A stretch of 64,000 nucleotides of DNA from Luteibacter sp. UNC138MFCol5.1. GTDB lineage: Bacteria; Pseudomonadota; Gammaproteobacteria; Xanthomonadales; Rhodanobacteraceae. Positions 10,432 through 19,551 of this stretch are shown here, piece after piece (the first letter of the stretch is position 1; each line of letters starts with the position of its first letter). Location of the stretch: assembly GCF_900110505.1 (NCBI RefSeq), contig NZ_FODZ01000003.1:621975-685974 (forward strand). The letters run 5' to 3'. The position numbers and the translations under genes are program-made. Below the pieces are notes generated by a model. It did not search any database and had not been told where the DNA came from. It saw nothing but the letters and a program-made list of their open reading frames with translations.

Positions 10432-11037
10432 TCAGGCCCTCGACACGTTGGGATTGCCCGCCACGTACCAGCGCCATAGCAGGTCCGTGCCTTCGCGGAT
10501 GCCGATGCGCGCGGAGCCCGGGACGTTCTCCGGAGCGGGCATGCCGTCGTCGAGCACCGTGTAGCCCTCCTTCGCCCGCACGAGGTCGATCCCGTTCTGC
10601 TCGCCGGTGATGCCCATCGCCTGGGTCAGGCGGGCCGGACCGCTGCAAAGTTCGCGATCGCGCCGCACTTTCGGCCGGGCCTCGCGCATGCGTTCCAGCC
10701 CCGCGATCGGTTCGAGCGCGCGGATGAGGACGCCGACGCCCTCGCCGTCGTCGCCGCACACCGTGTTGCAGCACCAGTGCATGCCATAGGTGAAGTACAC
10801 ATACATATGACCCGGCGGGCCGAACATCACGGCGTTGCGTTTCGTCTTGCCGCGGAAGGTGTGTGCCGCCGGATCGAACGCGCCGCAGTACGCTTCGACT
10901 TCGACGATGCGCCCTACCCGGCCGTCGGCGCAGGCGAGCACCTTGTTGAGGAGTTCAGGGCCCACGACACGCGGGTCGCGATGGAAGAAGGCTCGGGGAA
11001 GGATGTCGCCGGGCCAGCGAGGTCGTCGTGCCGCCAT
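10432..11037 (-). CDS. DNA-3-methyladenine glycosylase (AAG/MPG family)
   Basis: The enzyme excises alkylated purines in base excision repair. The 201-aa protein shows the family core: L-P-R-A-F-F, V-E-V-E-A-Y with the catalytic Glu, H-T-F-R-G-K-T-K-R-N, Y-V-Y-F-T-Y-G-M-H-W-C-C-N and a C-terminal G-P-A-R-L-T-Q-A-M-G-I. The open frame extends 75 codons upstream, but that part is low complexity and homology starts at the ATG at 11037. The stop of a 44-codon ORF shares a base with this ATG (TGATG), suggesting coupling. Confidence 0.93.
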   Translation of the reverse strand: MAARRPRWPGDILPRAFFHRDPRVVGPELLNKVLACADGRVGRIVEVEAYCGAFDPAAHTFRGKTKRNAVMFGPPGHMYVYFTYGMHWCCNTVCGDDGEGVGVLIRALEPIAGLERMREARPKVRRDRELCSGPARLTQAMGITGEQNGIDLVRAKEGYTVLDDGMPAPENVPGSARIGIREGTDLLWRWYVAGNPNVSRA

Positions 11038-11171
11038 CACGTCTCCGGCGGCTCGCCGTCGGTATCCGGGTCGGGGCCCGGGCGCTCGACGGGTTCGTGA
11101 TCGTAGGGCGGCGGCGATGTGCCCGGCGCCTGGCGTTCGGTATCGGGTACGGGGCGATGGGGACGTGGCAT
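11037..11171 (-). CDS. Small proline-rich ORF, hypothetical
   Basis: A 44-codon frame, rich in Pro, Asp and Glu, ends in TGA overlapping the glycosylase ATG by one base. No domain is recognised and no signal or membrane segment is present. The TGATG junction supports translation as a leader for the downstream gene, but in GC-rich DNA a chance ORF of this size is possible. Confidence 0.35.
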   Translation of the reverse strand: MPRPHRPVPDTERQAPGTSPPPYDHEPVERPGPDPDTDGEPPET

Positions 11172-11248
11172 GGCGAACTCCGGCGGCGCGTCCGCTGCGC
11201 CAGCTGAAAAGCGGACCGTCGGATCGACGGTCCGCCGATTCGGATTCG

Positions 11249-11404
11249 TCAGAATACGCCAAGCAGCCAGCAGACGAGGATGATCGCGAGGATCACGCCG
11301 ATACCGCCACTGGGACCATAGCCCCAACCGCTGGAATAACCCCAGGTGGGAAGGCCGCCGATGAGGGCGAGAATCAGCACGACGATGAGAATGGTGATGA
11401 GCAT
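11249..11404 (-). CDS. DUF3309 small membrane protein
   Basis: The 51-aa protein has two hydrophobic segments, L-I-T-I-L-I-V-V-L-I-L-A-L and I-G-V-I-L-A-I-I-L-V-C-W-L-L, around a Gly/Tyr/Trp-rich turn with P-T-W-G-Y-S. This is the DUF3309 pattern found in many proteobacteria, often with stress genes. The ATG at 11404 starts the first helix. Function is unknown. Confidence 0.8.
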   Translation of the reverse strand: MLITILIVVLILALIGGLPTWGYSSGWGYGPSGGIGVILAIILVCWLLGVF

Positions 11405-11543
11405 GTGGCGTCTCCGGCAGTGGTCCCAGTTACGCGCATCGTCCGGTCGGCGCCGTGGAGACGTCGTGATGCGAAGCCACATGGCGCGCACCACATTCAG
11501 CCACCGGAAGGCCGGCGCGACAGGACGCCGCGCCGGCCGTGGA

Positions 11544-12941
11544 TCACGTCCGGACGACGTAGCACGGCTCGTACGCCGTGCCACCCGGAAGCTTCATGCG
11601 GTGCTGTTCGACGAACGCCTTCAGCAGGTCGTCGAGCGCGCGCATGATCTCGGTTTCGCCGTCGATCACGAACGGACCGTGCGCCTCGATCGCGCGCACG
11701 CCCTCTTCCTTGACGTTGCCCGCGACGATGCCCGAGAACGCGCGGCGCAGATCGGCCGCGAGTTCGTGACGCGGGCGGCCGCGATGCAACGCGAGCGACG
11801 CCATGGCCTCGTGCGTCGGACGGAACGGCCGCTGGAACGGCAGCGGAATCTCGAGCGCCCAGTTGAAGAAGAAGGCGTCCTTGTTGTCGAGGCGATGGTT
11901 GCGCACCTTGTCGACGCCGGACACCATCGCATGCGCGACGGCCGCGGGATCGTCGATGATGATGCGGTAGTGCTCCGCCACCTCGTCGCCCAGCGCGAGC
12001 CGCAGGAAGCGGTCGATCTGCTCGAAGTACGCCGCCGAGTTCTGCGGACCGGTGAAGATCAGCGGGAACGGAATGCCCTTGTTCTGCGGCAGCAGGAGGA
12101 TGCCGAGCATGTACAGGATTTCTTCCGCCGTGCCCACGCCGCCCGGGAACACGATGATGCCGTGTCCGAGGCGCACGAACGCTTCGAGACGCTTCTCGAT
12201 GTCCGGCATGATCACGAGGTTGTTGACGATCGGGTTCGGCGATTCGGCGGCGATGATGCCCGGCTCCGTGATGCCGATGTAGCGATTGCCCTTGCGACGC
12301 TGCTTGGCGTGCGCGATGGTCGCACCCTTCATCGGGCCCTTCATCGCGCCCGGGCCGCAGCCCGTGCAGATGTCCATGCCGCGCAGGCCGAGCTGGTAAC
12401 CCACCCGCTTGGTGTACTCGTACTCATCGCGCGAGATGGAATGACCACCCCAGCAGACGACGAGGTTGGGATCGACCTGCGGACGCAGGATGCGCGAATT
12501 GCGCAGGATCTCGAACACGGCGTGCGTGATGCCGACGGTGTCGTCGAGGTCGAACGCGCCGGCTTCCAGCTGCGTGGAGATGTAGACGATGTCGCGCACG
12601 ACGGCGACGAGCAGTTCGTTGATGCCGCGGATGATGCGGCCGTCGACGAACGCCTGCTCGGGCGCGTTCTTCAGTTCGATCTTGATGCCGCGGTCTTCCT
12701 GCAGCACCTGGATGTCGAAGTCCGGGTACTGCTCGAAGATCGAGCCCGGATCGTCGGAGAGGTTGCCGGAGGTGAGCACGGCGAGCGCGCAGCGGCGCAG
12801 CAGCTGGTGCAACCCGGACCCGCTGGCGTCGCGCAGGCGCGCGACCTCGTTGCGGGAAAGGATGTCGAGACCGCCGGCCGGGGAGACGCGGGCGCTGACG
12901 GTCCTGCCGCTGACCGGATCCCCGAACTGGATGGCATTCAT
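11544..12941 (-). CDS. ppnN: Nucleotide 5'-monophosphate nucleosidase PpnN (LOG family)
   Basis: PpnN (YgdH) cleaves purine and pyrimidine monophosphates to the base and ribose-5-phosphate and is a known (p)ppGpp-responsive enzyme in E. coli. The 465-aa protein carries an N-terminal DUF4478-type domain and the LOG motif F-P-G-G-V-G-T-A-E-E-I near residue 275. C-G-P-G-A-M-K-G-P-M-K-G lies before it and a C-terminal DUF3412-type region follows. Length matches the family. The ATG at 12941 was chosen on homology and the upstream ribosome site. Confidence 0.93.
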   Translation of the reverse strand: MNAIQFGDPVSGRTVSARVSPAGGLDILSRNEVARLRDASGSGLHQLLRRCALAVLTSGNLSDDPGSIFEQYPDFDIQVLQEDRGIKIELKNAPEQAFVDGRIIRGINELLVAVVRDIVYISTQLEAGAFDLDDTVGITHAVFEILRNSRILRPQVDPNLVVCWGGHSISRDEYEYTKRVGYQLGLRGMDICTGCGPGAMKGPMKGATIAHAKQRRKGNRYIGITEPGIIAAESPNPIVNNLVIMPDIEKRLEAFVRLGHGIIVFPGGVGTAEEILYMLGILLLPQNKGIPFPLIFTGPQNSAAYFEQIDRFLRLALGDEVAEHYRIIIDDPAAVAHAMVSGVDKVRNHRLDNKDAFFFNWALEIPLPFQRPFRPTHEAMASLALHRGRPRHELAADLRRAFSGIVAGNVKEEGVRAIEAHGPFVIDGETEIMRALDDLLKAFVEQHRMKLPGGTAYEPCYVVRT

Positions 12942-13075
12942 GGTGTTACGTTCCTTCTGACCGCGAATTAGCGGCGAACCCCGCCCCGGGTCGGGAGCGG
13001 ACCGCCTAGGATCACGCGAGTCGTCGGCGGGGGTCAAGTCTGGGGCCGCGTCCAGGGCAGCGACCGGACGGCCAA

Positions 13076-13108
13076 GAAAAAAGCCGGCACCCTTGCAGGT
13101 GCCGGCTT
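13076..13108 (-). terminator. Rho-independent terminator of the TonB receptor gene
   Basis: On the - strand, a 9-bp GCCGGCACC / GGTGCCGGC stem with a six-base loop is followed by TTTTTT. It starts 26 bases past the receptor's stop codon. Confidence 0.92.
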
Positions 13109-13133
13109 CTCGTCTTTCAGGCGAATCCTTCGC

Positions 13134-16100
13134 TTAGAACGTGTAGCGAACCGTCAGCATCGCCGACCAGCGGGAGACCGGGTTGACCTTGGTCGCGCTG
13201 TTGTCGGTCGGGGCGTCGTAGATCGCCTTCTGGCCCGGCTGGTAGTTGCCGTTGGCGTCGGTCGGCAGGTTGTAGATGTACTTGCCCGTCGCCGGATCCA
13301 CGCCACCGAAGTTGGCGAGGGTGCGGGTGTACGGGAAGCCGATGTACGACTGCTGGCCCCAGTCCTTGTTCACCAGGTTCAGGAAGTTGTAGACGTCGAG
13401 ACGGATCTCTCCCTTGTTGCCCTTGAAGATGCCCGGGATTTCCTGGCTCAGGCTGAGGTCGATCTGGTTGACCCAGGCCGAGGTGGCGCCGTTGCGACGA
13501 GCGACTTCGCCCTGCTTCTTGCGCAGGTAGTCGTCACCCTGGATGTAGCTGTAGAACTGGTCGACGAGCGCCTGCGAAGCGGCGGCCGAGCCGGTCGCGT
13601 TGCGGAAGATCGTGCCATCGCCACGGGTCGGGATGTACGCCAGGTCCTTCGAGTAGCTGTCGCCGTTCGAGTCGTTGCCGAAGATCCAGCTGTACGGCAC
13701 GCCGCTGTGGCCGTCGTAGAACGCGCTGATCGTCGTGGCGTAGTCGCCGAAGAAGTTGTGCTGCCACGTCAGCGAGGCGTTGAGGCGCTTCGCGATGTTG
13801 GTGTTCGACGTGGAGGCGACGTCTTCGTTCGGGTTATACCAGGCGCTGTTCGAGTAGTTCGACGTGGCCTGGCTCGAGGTGCCCGGGTTCACTTCGGTCG
13901 CGTGACCGCCGGTCGCCGCGATGCTCCATGCCCAGCCGTCGGCCATCGGCTTCGAGAACGACAGCGTGACCGTGTCCGAACCGCCCTTCTTGGTGTTCGT
14001 CAGGTAGGTGACACCCTGGGCGAAGCGACCGTTCTGGCGGAAGCGGGCGTTGGCGCCGCCGGTGTTCGCACCATTGAGGTTGTTCACACCGTTGACGACG
14101 GTCGCGCAGTTCGTGGCGGCCGGACCGTTGAGCGGCGTCGAACCGCCGATGCAGCCGGCGTACGTGTAGCGACCATCCGGCATGATGCCGGTCGGCGCGC
14201 CGAGGTTGAGGTTCTGGTACAGGATGCCATCCTGCACTTCGATGTGCTGCCACTCGATCGTGCCGATGATGCCCTGCCACGGCAGTTCACGATCGAACGC
14301 CAGCGACGACTTCCAGACGCTCGGCAACTTGAAGTTCTTGTCGACGGTATCGACGGCCTGCTGCGGGGTCACGCCCGGACCGCTGGTCGGCTGATTGAAC
14401 GGATCGGCGCTGAAGAGCGGGCAGGCGATGTTCTTCTGCGTGCCGAGGTTACAGGTGCCGTTGGCGTTGCGATCGTACGAATACGTGACGATGTTGATAC
14501 CGTTGTTCTGGTACGGGTTCGTCATCCACACGGTCGGCGGATCGGACTGGAACAGGCCGACGCCACCGCGCAGCTGCGTCTTGTATTCACTGTCGAAGGT
14601 GTAGTTGAACGAGAAGCGCGGCTCGACCAGCTTGCTGCCGTTGATCGTGTTCGCGTTGCTGAAGCCGTAGGTACGTGCGAAGTCGGCGTTGTAGAGCGGC
14701 TTGTCGTTCGTCAGGTACTTGTTGACGCGGAAGCCGAACTGCACCGAGAGAGCCTCGGTCGGCTGCCACGTGTCCTGCAGGAAGAACGTGTTGCGACGCA
14801 GCTCCCACTGGGCGGCGATGTCGTTGAGCGAGTAGCCCGGCGCCGGACGGTACAGCGAGTAGTTGCTGTACAGCCCGTTGGCGATGTTGTTCTGGCCATT
14901 GTTGCCGAACGTGTACGCACCGAACTGCGTGCGACCGAACAGGTTGTAGATGCGGTTGCGCTCCCATTCGACGCCACCCTTGATGGTGTGGTCGTCGAGG
15001 TACAGCGTGCCCGCCCACATCGCGTTGAGGCTCTTCACCGACGCGCTGTTGTAATGGCTGAACTGGTCTTCACCGAGGTTCACGGTCGGACCGGTGGCGG
15101 CCGTGCCGAAGTTCGTGTTGTTCACGCGCACGGTGATCTGCGGCTGCTGCGTGTCGACCGAGCGGTTGAGCTGGTAGTCGCTGTAACCGACCTTGGTTTC
15201 CGTCGAGAAATTGTCGGCCCAGTCGTCGAACGACTGCAGCGTGTAGTTCTTGATGTCCGAGTTGACCGTGTACCAGTAGCTGGACAGGCCGATCGAGTTG
15301 ACGCCGTTACCCTGCGGGTTGGGCTTCACTTCCTTGGTACGCGAGTACGCAAGGTTCATGCGGTGACCGTCGGTGATGTTCCAGTCGATCTTGGCGATGT
15401 AGCGCTTGTCGGTCAGCGTGCCGGCGTTGGCGGCGGTCGTGCCGGGCGAAAGACCCAGGGCATTCGCGCCGTTGATGATCTTCTGCAAGTCGTCCGGCGA
15501 CACCTTGTTGAGCGTCGAATTGGCGAGCGTCGGATCGAGGCCGTTGACGGCGCCCGAACTCAGGCCCGTGACTTCTTCCTTCTCGTAACCGGCGAAGAAG
15601 AACAGCTTGTCCTTGATGATCGGACCGCCGACGGTCGCACCGGCCTTCCAGTTACGGTCGAACTCGGTGTAGTCGCGGTTGTTGTCGAGCCAGCCGGCCT
15701 TGCCGACCATGCTGCTGGCGTTCTTGAAGCCGTAGTAGGCCGAACCGTGGAATTCGTTCGTGCCCGACTTGGTGACGGCGTTGATCTCGGCACCGACGGT
15801 GTCCGACGAGACGTCGTAGTTGGCGGTCGAGATGTTGAACGAGTCGATCGTGTCGAGCGACACCGGCGAGCCGACGGTCGGCATGCCGGTCGAGTTCAGA
15901 CCGAACGGGTCGCCGACGCCCAGGCCGTCGACCTTGATGTTGTTGAGGCGCGTGTTCTGGCCGTTGGCCGAGATGGCGCCCGTGCCGTGGTCGACGTTGA
16001 CGCGCGGATCGCGGCGCGCGATGTCGGCGATGTTGCCGCTCGGCGACGGCGCGGCCTTCAGTTCGGCCTGCGAGATGTTCGTGCCGAGACCCTTGTTCTC

Positions 16101-16514
16101 GGAGGTGAACTGACCCGACACCGCGGACACGGTGACCGCGCCCAGCGCGGTGGCATCGGCGGCGCTGGCGGCACCACCGGCGGTGAGGTTCACGGCCGTG
16201 TCGGCGCCGAGCTGGAGATAGACGTTGTCCTGGCGGACCGACGGCGTGCCTTCCTTCGACGCGGTGACGTCGAACGGACCGCCGACGCGCAGACCCTGAG
16301 CCGAATAGCGACCGGCGGCATCCGTGACGGTCGTCTTCGTCGTGCCCGAGGGCTCGTGCACGATGGTGACGGTGGCGTTGCTCACCGGCTGGCCGCTGGC
16401 GTCCAGGACGCGACCGCTGATGGTGGAGGACGTCTCCTGCGCGAACGCAGCAGGTGCCGCGAGCAGCGATGCGATCGCGAGCGGCAGAAGTTTGGCGCGG
16501 ATTCGGCTATTCAT
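13134..16514 (-). CDS. Oar-like TonB-dependent outer membrane receptor
   Basis: A 1126-aa outer membrane protein. A 25-residue signal peptide ends at A-F-A. An N-terminal carboxypeptidase-regulatory-like (CarboxypepD_reg) domain follows (about 28-115, I-S-G-R-V-L-D-A-S-G-Q-P-V). A plug domain (about 130-260) contains I-A-R-R-D-P-R-V-N-V-D and I-N-A-V-T-K-S-G-T-N-E-F-H-G. A long beta-barrel ends in the terminal aromatic, V-R-Y-T-F. This is the Oar architecture common in Xanthomonadales and Myxococcus. The ligand is unknown; peptide or carbohydrate uptake is often suggested. It is monocistronic, with its own terminator and a long AT-rich leader. Confidence 0.92.
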   Translation of the reverse strand: MNSRIRAKLLPLAIASLLAAPAAFAQETSSTISGRVLDASGQPVSNATVTIVHEPSGTTKTTVTDAAGRYSAQGLRVGGPFDVTASKEGTPSVRQDNVYLQLGADTAVNLTAGGAASAADATALGAVTVSAVSGQFTSENKGLGTNISQAELKAAPSPSGNIADIARRDPRVNVDHGTGAISANGQNTRLNNIKVDGLGVGDPFGLNSTGMPTVGSPVSLDTIDSFNISTANYDVSSDTVGAEINAVTKSGTNEFHGSAYYGFKNASSMVGKAGWLDNNRDYTEFDRNWKAGATVGGPIIKDKLFFFAGYEKEEVTGLSSGAVNGLDPTLANSTLNKVSPDDLQKIINGANALGLSPGTTAANAGTLTDKRYIAKIDWNITDGHRMNLAYSRTKEVKPNPQGNGVNSIGLSSYWYTVNSDIKNYTLQSFDDWADNFSTETKVGYSDYQLNRSVDTQQPQITVRVNNTNFGTAATGPTVNLGEDQFSHYNSASVKSLNAMWAGTLYLDDHTIKGGVEWERNRIYNLFGRTQFGAYTFGNNGQNNIANGLYSNYSLYRPAPGYSLNDIAAQWELRRNTFFLQDTWQPTEALSVQFGFRVNKYLTNDKPLYNADFARTYGFSNANTINGSKLVEPRFSFNYTFDSEYKTQLRGGVGLFQSDPPTVWMTNPYQNNGINIVTYSYDRNANGTCNLGTQKNIACPLFSADPFNQPTSGPGVTPQQAVDTVDKNFKLPSVWKSSLAFDRELPWQGIIGTIEWQHIEVQDGILYQNLNLGAPTGIMPDGRYTYAGCIGGSTPLNGPAATNCATVVNGVNNLNGANTGGANARFRQNGRFAQGVTYLTNTKKGGSDTVTLSFSKPMADGWAWSIAATGGHATEVNPGTSSQATSNYSNSAWYNPNEDVASTSNTNIAKRLNASLTWQHNFFGDYATTISAFYDGHSGVPYSWIFGNDSNGDSYSKDLAYIPTRGDGTIFRNATGSAAASQALVDQFYSYIQGDDYLRKKQGEVARRNGATSAWVNQIDLSLSQEIPGIFKGNKGEIRLDVYNFLNLVNKDWGQQSYIGFPYTRTLANFGGVDPATGKYIYNLPTDANGNYQPGQKAIYDAPTDNSATKVNPVSRWSAMLTVRYTF

Positions 16515-16960
16515 CTAATGGTCGACCCTGTGGCTTGCAACGAAAAAATCTTCGGCCGCACGAAGGGGCACTCGGCAAGGGGCCGGGTGGCGCGCTTCGC
16601 TTGGACTTCCCCAACTGGTGGCTGTGTCGTCTCTATGTGAACCCGGTCACGAGTCGTAACGCGGTGGCGACAGTTGTTAAGCCAACTTTAACGGCATTGT
16701 ATGACACTTTTGTAACGTTTTCACGCCGGTTTGATAAATACCAATTTTTCCTAGCCACCCGGCGGATGACCGCAAGCCATTGAATTTAATCACCAAGATG
16801 CCGACGGCACCGCCGTCGCGGTAACAGCCGCCTTCACGAACACCGCCGTAGGAGCGCGCCCTGCGCGCGACGTCTTTTCGCCTCGGTCAGCAAGTCCCCG
16901 CACACGCCGGCCGCGAGCCCCAGCCCCCGACCGACGCCACATCCCGGTCGGTCTGGAATA
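16515..16960. other. Intergenic region with probable TonB-receptor promoter
   Basis: This 446-base gap has no supportable gene. Bases 16670-16790 are strikingly AT-rich for this genome. They contain runs such as TTGTATGACACTTTTGTAAC and TTTGATAAATACC, so they probably hold the receptor promoter and upstream activator sites. I could not settle on one -35/-10 pair. A single REP-like half element lies at 16848-16871. The remainder shows no structure I recognise. Confidence 0.5.
16848..16871 (+). repeat. REP family A, single unit
   Basis: One copy of the GTAGGAGCGCGCCCTGCGCG-type palindrome that occurs as inverted pairs at 25745-25848 and 32893-32987. No partner in opposite orientation lies nearby. 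Confidence 0.8.
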
Positions 16961-18667
16961 TCAGACCTTGCCGAGGTACCGCGACCGCTTGGCCGGCTTG
17001 AGCGAAGCGAGATCGAGCATCACCAGGCCGTCGACGCAGCCCGAGAAGTCCGGATCTTCACCGAAGGCGAGGAACTGCACGCCCTCCGGCTCGACGAGGT
17101 CGACGTACTGGCGGTACAGCACCGGCAGCGTGACGCCCAGCGCATCGAGGCGATGCTTGAGCCGGCCGAGGCCCGCCGCGGGATCGAGGCCCGCGAGCTC
17201 GTTGCGCACGGATTCGATGGTGGCTTCCGGAATGACGAACGGTTGCCGCGCGGCGGCCAGACCCTGCACGCCGAAGAAATGCTGGTGCGCCGCCGCGATC
17301 CACTCGCGCGCTTCGCGGGGCATGCTCACCGACATGCTCACCGGCCCGAACAGGTAGCGCAGTTCGCGGTGACGCTGCAGGTAGAGGCCGATGCCCTGCC
17401 AGAGCTGGTCCAGCGCGCGGGAACGCCAGTACGCCGGCGCGATGAAGCTGCGCCCGAGCTCGAGGCCCTGCGCAAGACGCGATTCCAGCGCCGGCGAATA
17501 ATCGAAGAGGCTCGACGTGTAGAGCGAGCTCATGCCGTGTTCGGCGATCAGCCTGCCACCGTGGCCGAAGCGGTACGCGCCGACGATGCGCAGCGCCTTC
17601 GCGTCCCAGAGCACCAGGTGCTCGTAGTGCGGATCGTAGGCGTCGAGGTCGCGCCGCTTGCCGGTGCCCTCGCCGACGCGGCGGAACGTGAGCTCGCGCA
17701 GGCGGCCGATCTCGCGCAGCGCGTAGCTGTCGCTGGAGCCCTGCATCAGCAGGATCTTCTTGCCATCCGGCAGCTCGGCCAGCAGCTCGGCCTTGTCGAG
17801 TTCCGCGACGACGCGCTCGACCGGCTCGGGATGCGCCAGCGGCGTCTGCCCGCCGAAGACGAGCCCGCGCTGACGCGCCACGCGGTAGACGTGGCGACGC
17901 ATCAGCTTCGCGGCCTGCTGCGCGTTATCGCCACTGGCCTGCTTGAGTTCGTCGGCATCGACCAGCTTGCCGATGCGGAAGCCCACGCGCTGCTTGCCCG
18001 ACGTCGCTTCGCGCGGAAGCATCGCGGTGCTCAGCGGCTTGGCGAGCATGGAGAGGCCGTAGAACGCGACCGAATTGCGCGCGGCGATGTGCACCGGCAA
18101 CACCGGCACGCCCGCCCGCATGGCGAGGCGGGCGAAACCGTCGGACCACTTGCCGTCGCGCACGCCACCGGCGCGCATGCGGGACACTTCGCCAGCGGGG
18201 AACATGATGATGACTTCGCCGGCTTCGAGCGCGCGGAACACGCCGCGCATCTTCGACGAGGCGCCCTTGCCGAACACGTCGACGGGCAGCAGCAGCGGGC
18301 CGAGTTGCGGCACCGCGGAGAGCACCTCGTTGCCGAGGATGCGCACGTCGCGGCGAACGGAACCGATGAGCTGGATCAGCGCGATGGCGTCCACCATGCC
18401 CAGCGGATGGTTGGCCACCACGATGAGCGGGCCTTCGACGGGAATGTTCTCGCGCTCGCGTTCGGTGACGCGGCAGCTGACGCCGAGGTAATCGAGGGTC
18501 TTCTCGCAGAAGTCGAAACCGACCGCGTTGCCCGCGTAGGCCAGCGTGCGATTGAAGCGGTCTTCGTGCGCCAGGGTTTCCAGCATCCCGACGAGCGGCT
18601 TGCGCAGGAGCGGATGCTGCGCCAGCCAGGGCACGCGTTCCAGCAGTGTCCGATCGATGCTCAGCAT
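16961..18667 (-). CDS. Fused acyltransferase (PlsC-like + GNAT-like), OlsF-type candidate
   Basis: A 568-aa protein with two enzyme halves. The N-terminal PlsC/LPLAT domain (about 65-260) has the acyltransferase motif N-H-P-L-G-M-V-D (His87, Asp93) and F-P-A-G-E-V-S. The C-terminal half (about 290-540) resembles the N-acyltransferase OlsB/hemolysin family, with Y-D-P-H-Y-E-H-L-V-L-W-D, E-L-G-R-S-F-I and L-F-G-P-V-S-M-S. This order matches OlsF, the bifunctional enzyme of Serratia that makes ornithine lipids from ornithine in two acylations. Product identity is inferred and other aminolipids are possible. It ends next to a single REP unit. Confidence 0.78.
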   Translation of the reverse strand: MLSIDRTLLERVPWLAQHPLLRKPLVGMLETLAHEDRFNRTLAYAGNAVGFDFCEKTLDYLGVSCRVTERERENIPVEGPLIVVANHPLGMVDAIALIQLIGSVRRDVRILGNEVLSAVPQLGPLLLPVDVFGKGASSKMRGVFRALEAGEVIIMFPAGEVSRMRAGGVRDGKWSDGFARLAMRAGVPVLPVHIAARNSVAFYGLSMLAKPLSTAMLPREATSGKQRVGFRIGKLVDADELKQASGDNAQQAAKLMRRHVYRVARQRGLVFGGQTPLAHPEPVERVVAELDKAELLAELPDGKKILLMQGSSDSYALREIGRLRELTFRRVGEGTGKRRDLDAYDPHYEHLVLWDAKALRIVGAYRFGHGGRLIAEHGMSSLYTSSLFDYSPALESRLAQGLELGRSFIAPAYWRSRALDQLWQGIGLYLQRHRELRYLFGPVSMSVSMPREAREWIAAAHQHFFGVQGLAAARQPFVIPEATIESVRNELAGLDPAAGLGRLKHRLDALGVTLPVLYRQYVDLVEPEGVQFLAFGEDPDFSGCVDGLVMLDLASLKPAKRSRYLGKV

Positions 18668-18896
18668 GTCTTAGGCTCCCTGTGACGTCGAACGGTGGCT
18701 GCCGTGCCGGGCCGGTGCAGAGACGTGATTACGCATAGTGCCTTCGAACATCCTCAATGCCCCATATCAGGCCTTTCGGCCCATGCCCGGGGATAGGAGC
18801 TTCCTACCCTTCCGCGCATGCTCGCGGGCAATTATGACAGTAACCCTACCGCCACGTATGTTCCTGCGGCAATGGCCGCGGCTGAGGAAGCTCTGA

Positions 18897-19505
18897 TCAG
18901 ACCGCGATGTGCAGATAAGCGGACAGACCGCCCAGGAACATCTGCACCGAGAGGGCGATGAGCAGCATGCCCATCAGGCGTTCCAGCGCGGTGAGCACGC
19001 TTTCGCCCAGCCAGCGGAACAGGAAGGTGGAGCTGAGCAGGATCACCGAGGTGGTCAGCCAGGCGAGGAACAGCGCGATGCCCCACTCCGCCGTGCGGCC
19101 CGGCTGCGAATTGGTCAGCAGCAGGAGCGCCGCCATGGCCGACGGGCCAGCCACGCCGGGGATCGCCATCGGCACGATGAACGGCTCGCCCTCGCCCGGC
19201 TTGCCGAACACGCCGCCTTCGACCGGCGGAAAGACCATGCGGATGCCGATCAGGAACAGCACGATGCCGCCGGCGATGCTCACCGACTCCTGCCGCAGCT
19301 GCAGCACCTTGAGGATGTACTGGCCGCCCAGCAGGAAGGCCACGAGCACGCCGAGCGCGATCAGCAGCTCGCGGATCATCACCTTGCGCCGGCGCTGGGG
19401 CGGCACGTCCTTCAGCAGGGCGAGGAACAGCGGGATGTTGCCCAGCGGATCCATGATCAGGAACAGCAGGATGCCCGCGGACAACGTCGTCATCTGCGTT
19501 TCCAT
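18897..19505 (-). CDS. MarC family integral membrane protein
   Basis: The 202-aa protein has about six hydrophobic helices. It shows the MarC/UPF0056 signature M-D-P-L-G-N-I-P-L-F in the first helix and I-P-G-V-A-G-P-S-A in the middle. The function of the family is unsettled; the early link to multiple antibiotic resistance was not confirmed. The ATG at 19505 begins the conserved region. The 229 bases upstream of the acyltransferase start contain a GGCCGAAAGGCC hairpin but no gene. Confidence 0.88.
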   Translation of the reverse strand: METQMTTLSAGILLFLIMDPLGNIPLFLALLKDVPPQRRRKVMIRELLIALGVLVAFLLGGQYILKVLQLRQESVSIAGGIVLFLIGIRMVFPPVEGGVFGKPGEGEPFIVPMAIPGVAGPSAMAALLLLTNSQPGRTAEWGIALFLAWLTTSVILLSSTFLFRWLGESVLTALERLMGMLLIALSVQMFLGGLSAYLHIAV

Positions 19506-19551
19506 GGGTAGAACTCCTTCGTGCGCCCGCCCGGGAGCGGGCGGCGCGTGG

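Noticed and set aside
13707-16640. 977-codon open frame on the + strand opposite the TonB receptor
   Set aside because: Low-complexity Arg/Val/Asp-rich translation with no domain, exactly antisense to a real gene; a shadow of high-GC codon use.
18668-18896. Riboswitch-like leader between marC and the fused acyltransferase
   Set aside because: A GGCCGAAAGGCC hairpin is visible but no conserved riboswitch core could be recognised.
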